Source: Bacteroidota bacterium
GTDB lineage: Bacteria; Bacteroidota; Bacteroidia; Bacteroidales; Lentimicrobiaceae
Length of the DNA: 64,000 bases
NCBI GenBank assembly: GCA_009773455.1
Contig: WSXU01000013.1
Span: 62,001-126,000 of the forward strand
Reading direction: 5' to 3'
Of the stretch, positions 61,279 through 64,000 are shown piece by piece. The notes under the pieces are model-generated. The model saw only the letters and a program-made list of their open reading frames with translations, did no database searches and was not told the origin of the DNA. The stretch's first letter is position 1, and each line of letters opens with the position of its first letter. A program made the position numbers and the translations under genes.

Positions 61279-61674
61279 TTACTTTACTTCAGCTGCGATC
61301 GATGACGCTATAGCTTTCAACCGATCAGGGCTCAATTTAAGCTTGGGCTTGCTAAAATCAATGTCATATACAGTGTTGATGGGGATCAGGTGAATATGCG
61401 CATGAGCAACTTCCAGCCCGATCACAGCAACACCTATCCGGGAGCAGGGTATAACGCTTTTTACTGCTTTTGCAACTTTCTTGGCAAAAACCATATAGTC
61501 AGAATACAATGAATCTTCTATATCAAAGATATAGTCCACTTCCTTTTTGGGGATTACAAGCGTATGTCCTTCAGCCAATGGGTTAATGTCAAGAAATGCT
61601 AGAAAGCGATCGTCCTCGGCTACTTTATATGCCGGGATCTCCCCACTCACAATGCGTGAAAAAATGCTGGCCAT
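61279..61674 (-). CDS. HIT family hydrolase
   Basis: This 131-residue protein has the histidine triad in AHAHIHLIPI and the start SIFSRIVSGEIPAYKVAED, typical of HIT/HinT enzymes that split adenosine phosphoramidates and related nucleotides. It lies 16 bp downstream of greA on the same strand, an arrangement common in Bacteroidota. Confidence 0.95.
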   Translation of the reverse strand: MASIFSRIVSGEIPAYKVAEDDRFLAFLDINPLAEGHTLVIPKKEVDYIFDIEDSLYSDYMVFAKKVAKAVKSVIPCSRIGVAVIGLEVAHAHIHLIPINTVYDIDFSKPKLKLSPDRLKAIASSIAAEVK

Positions 61675-61690
61675 AGATTTGGTTTTATGA

Positions 61691-62158
61691 TTATCGGATT
61701 ATTTCAACGATTTCAAATGTCATTTTACCTGCAGGCACCTGTATGTCAACACTGTCACCTACCGATTTACCTAGCAGTCCTTTTGCAATGGGTGAATTCA
61801 CCGAAATCTTGCCATGCTTCAGATCTGCTTCGTTCTCAGGAACCAATGCATAGGTCATGGTAGCATTGTTTTTGGTGTTCCTGATCTTAACCGTAGTAAG
61901 AATAAGTACCTTTGATATGTCGAGCTTGGTCTCATCAATGATTTTAGCATTCCTGATGGTCTCCTGAAGCTTTGATATCTTCAATTCAAGCATACCCTGG
62001 GCATTCTTGGCAGCGTCATATTCAGCGTTCTCTGAGAGATCACCCTTATCACGCGCTTCGGCAATCTGCTGGGAAATGGACGGACGTTCAACACTGACCA
62101 ACTGATCAAGTTCAGCTTTCAGCTTATTCAATCCTTCTAAGGTGTAGTACATATTCAT
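61691..62158 (-). CDS. greA: Transcription elongation factor GreA
   Basis: GreA (155 residues from the ATG at 62158) rescues stalled RNA polymerase. The N-terminal coiled coil includes RDKGDLSENAEYDAAKNAQG with the acidic tip D-x-x-E, and the C-terminal domain has SPIAKGLLGKSVGDSVDIQVP. Several in-frame starts exist (62161, 62158, 62152 and an unlikely one at 62224 inside a hairpin); MNMYYTLEGL or MYYTLEGL fits the family. Confidence 0.95.
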   Translation of the reverse strand: MNMYYTLEGLNKLKAELDQLVSVERPSISQQIAEARDKGDLSENAEYDAAKNAQGMLELKISKLQETIRNAKIIDETKLDISKVLILTTVKIRNTKNNATMTYALVPENEADLKHGKISVNSPIAKGLLGKSVGDSVDIQVPAGKMTFEIVEIIR

Positions 62159-62195
62159 CATACTTTTTGTTATTCGTAACAGGATAATAAGAAGA

Positions 62196-62221
62196 AAAGA
62201 CCCTTGATAAAAGGGCCCTTT
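62196..62221 (-). terminator. Candidate terminator of the porV-like gene
   Basis: In the minus direction AAAGGGCCCTT, a 5-nt loop, then AAGGGTCTTT (one bulge, one G-T pair) is followed by a T-rich tract (CTTTTCTTCTT). It lies about 45 nt after the porV-like stop, before greA. Confidence 0.55.
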
Positions 62222-62267
62222 CATAAAACAGGATTATTACAGGATTAACCTGATAAAAAGCTTAGGC

Positions 62268-63326
62268 TTACAGGTTAATTCTTGCGCCGATGCTGTGGGT
62301 TCCGCTAAACGGATCAGTTGCTCTGTAGGAGTAATCTATAGCAATGGATGAGCCTTTTTCCTTATCAAGAGGCAAAGCAACAGTAAATCCAGCACTTGGC
62401 CCGGTAAGGGCAGTGGTACGGTCTGTATCGCTGGTTATTCCTTCTTCATAAGCATAGCCACCTCTGAGCATCAGGTATGATTTTAACTCATATTCAGCAC
62501 CAAAAATAAACTGATCTTTTGTGAATGAATTCGAGATAAAGTTACCGGCGAGAGTCAGACGATGCATTTCACCCATTTTAAAGTCATAGGCAGCGCCAAT
62601 GGCAAGCTGTGTCGGTAATTCAAAGTCAGCAGACCGCTGTTCAAGGGTGAAATAACTCTCCTGACCCGGCAACAGGCTGCGAATGGAAAGTCCATCACCG
62701 TTAAAACGCATGGTAGGTCCTACATTGCGGAGGGTAATCCCGAATTTGATATTCTCCCGGGGTCCCGTAATGTACTGAATTCCTGCATCGATGGCAATAC
62801 CCTGTGCGCTTACGTCAGAAATTACTTCCGATACGATCTTGATGTTGATACCTCCATAGATGCTGTTTGAAAAAGCCTTTGCATAGGAGATATTGATGTT
62901 CATATAATTTGGCGAGAAGTTACCGATTCCACCGTCAGGAAGTTCCTCTGTGGTAATCGGAATATCACCGAATCGCATGGCCATAATGCCAAGGCCGATA
63001 ACCCCGGATTGCCCGACTTTCTGGGTAAGTCCGAAAGTGTTGATATCTATTTCACTTCCCTTCAGCCACTGGGTATGCGAGAAAATCAACTCGGTACCTT
63101 TGGTATGGGCTGTTCCGGCCACGTTGGTAAACATGCCTTCAAGTCCCTTGATACCGGCAACATTAACGCCTCCCCAACCGGAACTCCTGGCCCAGGGATT
63201 AATCAGCAATTCTGATGCACCTGCCTGACCGGTCCTGTCTTTGTTACCAGCTGTCACCCGATTGAATGGCATAATCAGAACCCCGGTGAGTAATAAGGCA
63301 GCGAAGTATTTAAAGATCTTGTTCAT
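62268..63326 (-). CDS. PorV/PorQ-family T9SS outer-membrane protein
   Basis: This 352-residue protein (ATG at 63326) has a signal peptide (MNKIFKYFAALLLTG...) and a barrel like that of FadL/PorV: NPWARSSGWGGVNVAG, then repeated strands ending GARINL. PorV shuttles T9SS cargo from the translocon to the attachment complex. It follows the gene of a T9SS-type cargo, so it may be a dedicated partner rather than the housekeeping PorV. The upstream in-frame start at 63377 lies at the cargo stop. Confidence 0.85.
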   Translation of the reverse strand: MNKIFKYFAALLLTGVLIMPFNRVTAGNKDRTGQAGASELLINPWARSSGWGGVNVAGIKGLEGMFTNVAGTAHTKGTELIFSHTQWLKGSEIDINTFGLTQKVGQSGVIGLGIMAMRFGDIPITTEELPDGGIGNFSPNYMNINISYAKAFSNSIYGGINIKIVSEVISDVSAQGIAIDAGIQYITGPRENIKFGITLRNVGPTMRFNGDGLSIRSLLPGQESYFTLEQRSADFELPTQLAIGAAYDFKMGEMHRLTLAGNFISNSFTKDQFIFGAEYELKSYLMLRGGYAYEEGITSDTDRTTALTGPSAGFTVALPLDKEKGSSIAIDYSYRATDPFSGTHSIGARINL

Positions 63327-63376
63327 ATGCACTTGTTTGAATGTTTTTAATTTTTCAGATTCTTTACTTCTATGCA

Positions 63377-64000
63377 TCAGAATGCGTTCAGGTCAATCGG
63401 CCTGAGTGATCCAAACCACTTCACAACCTTTTCGCCGATACCCTCTGATTTAACATGGATCAGGTAAACGCCGCCTGCAATGGGTATTCCTGCATAATTC
63501 TTCAGATCCCATTCAATGGCGGTTGTTTCATCATCCTTGGTAAACTGCCTGATCATTGCACCATTGGTTGAATAAATAGTCACGGTACATTTCACAGGAA
63601 GGTTGGTGATCTTAACCCTGTTGTCCAGCTGGTTCGTTTCATAATTTGAATAGGCGTAATACGGATTTGGAACCACGGTAATCAGATCCAGTTCGGTTTT
63701 GGCCTTCTCTATATTATTGTATGTGGTAGCAACATTCTTTGTAGAAAACTTATACATCGGGTAATTCCGGTTTTCGGTATCCGTAAGTTTGAGAATGCTG
63801 TCGTGCTCGGCACTGTAATAGCGGTTGTATGGTTTTGAAATCCTGATGCTGACTTTTGCATCATTGGATAACCATTCCTGACCCTGCGCAGCAATAGGAA
63901 TACTGACCCACATGGCACTTGAGTATACCAGTGCCCTGAAAGTTCCGTTTGCAAGAGGAACAGGGATATTGGTTCTCAGGAATTTACCCGCATCATAAGC
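63377..64000 (-). CDS. C-terminal part of a T9SS-type secreted protein (N-terminus beyond window)
   Basis: The frame is open through the window edge (in-frame codons AYDAGKFLRTNIPV... precede an internal ATG at 63913), so the gene is incomplete. The end is a T9SS-type sorting domain: VVPNPYYAYSNYETNQ, VKITNLPVKCTVTIYSTNGAMIR and GIPIAGGVYLIHVKSEG. Such domains send proteins through the T9SS. It is located directly upstream of the PorV-like gene, 50 bp apart. Confidence 0.85.
   Translation of the reverse strand, partial: AYDAGKFLRTNIPVPLANGTFRALVYSSAMWVSIPIAAQGQEWLSNDAKVSIRISKPYNRYYSAEHDSILKLTDTENRNYPMYKFSTKNVATTYNNIEKAKTELDLITVVPNPYYAYSNYETNQLDNRVKITNLPVKCTVTIYSTNGAMIRQFTKDDETTAIEWDLKNYAGIPIAGGVYLIHVKSEGIGEKVVKWFGSLRPIDLNAF

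Overview
The window is chromosomal DNA of a Bacteroidota bacterium, most likely an anaerobic or marine Bacteroidales/Marinilabiliales-type lineage. This rests on type IX secretion (T9SS) proteins of the PorP, PorW/SprE and PorV families and a T9SS-type cargo C-terminus, a fused MurF-Alr, KdtA, DUF3857 proteins, paired YitT proteins, and promoters of the Bacteroidota form (TTTG, about 19 nt, TAnnTTTG). I see no rRNA, tRNA, phage, insertion sequence or CRISPR array.

Layout. 1-3.2 kb: a PorP/SprF-like outer-membrane protein (cut by the window edge) divergent from two tandem YitT transporters. 3.6-6.9 kb: rseP, dxr and an M23 peptidase on the minus strand; dxr lacks its N-terminal NADPH-binding segment. 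7.2-12.3 kb: porW/sprE, a bactofilin, an AtpZ/AtpI-type pair without atpB, a QueD/PTPS-like gene and folE. 12.4-16.7 kb: an apparent operon of M14 carboxypeptidase, N-succinylamino-acid-racemase-like enolase, double GNAT acyltransferase and HD hydrolase. 17.3-25.4 kb: a mixed-orientation cluster with a NadE-like ligase, an AMP-forming acyl ligase, an MBOAT acyltransferase, two SGNH proteins, a carrier protein and an AsnB-like amidotransferase. This has all the parts of a Dlt/Alg-type surface acylation machine plus two amide-forming enzymes, and is my best candidate for an undescribed system. 25.4-32.4 kb: fabD, a TOBE protein, two DUF3857/transglutaminase-like proteins and a GMC oxidoreductase. 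32.4-33.8 kb: a GIY-YIG nuclease gene flanked by palindromic repeats, including a 158-bp-period tandem array. 33.8-37.8 kb: NDP-sugar genes (rfbB, galE, a hexapeptide acetyltransferase, a DegT aminotransferase). 38-45.7 kb: an outer-membrane protein, kdtA, a metallophosphoesterase, a sensor-like/nucleotidyltransferase fusion, pdxA and murF-alr. 45.7-61.1 kb: a glycosylation locus with two GT2 transferases, four large GT-C-like membrane proteins that share a C-terminal sandwich-like module, a methyltransferase-GT2 fusion, an aldo/keto reductase, a flippase-like membrane protein and a methyltransferase. 61.3-64 kb: a HIT protein, greA, porV-like and the C-terminal part of a T9SS-type cargo.

Much of the window serves the cell envelope: precursors and sugars (murF-alr, kdtA, rfbB/galE/degT), lipid-linked glycosyl transfer (GT2 plus GT-C), acyl decoration (MBOAT cluster), and protein export by T9SS. 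All functions are inferred by reading the protein sequences; no searches were run.
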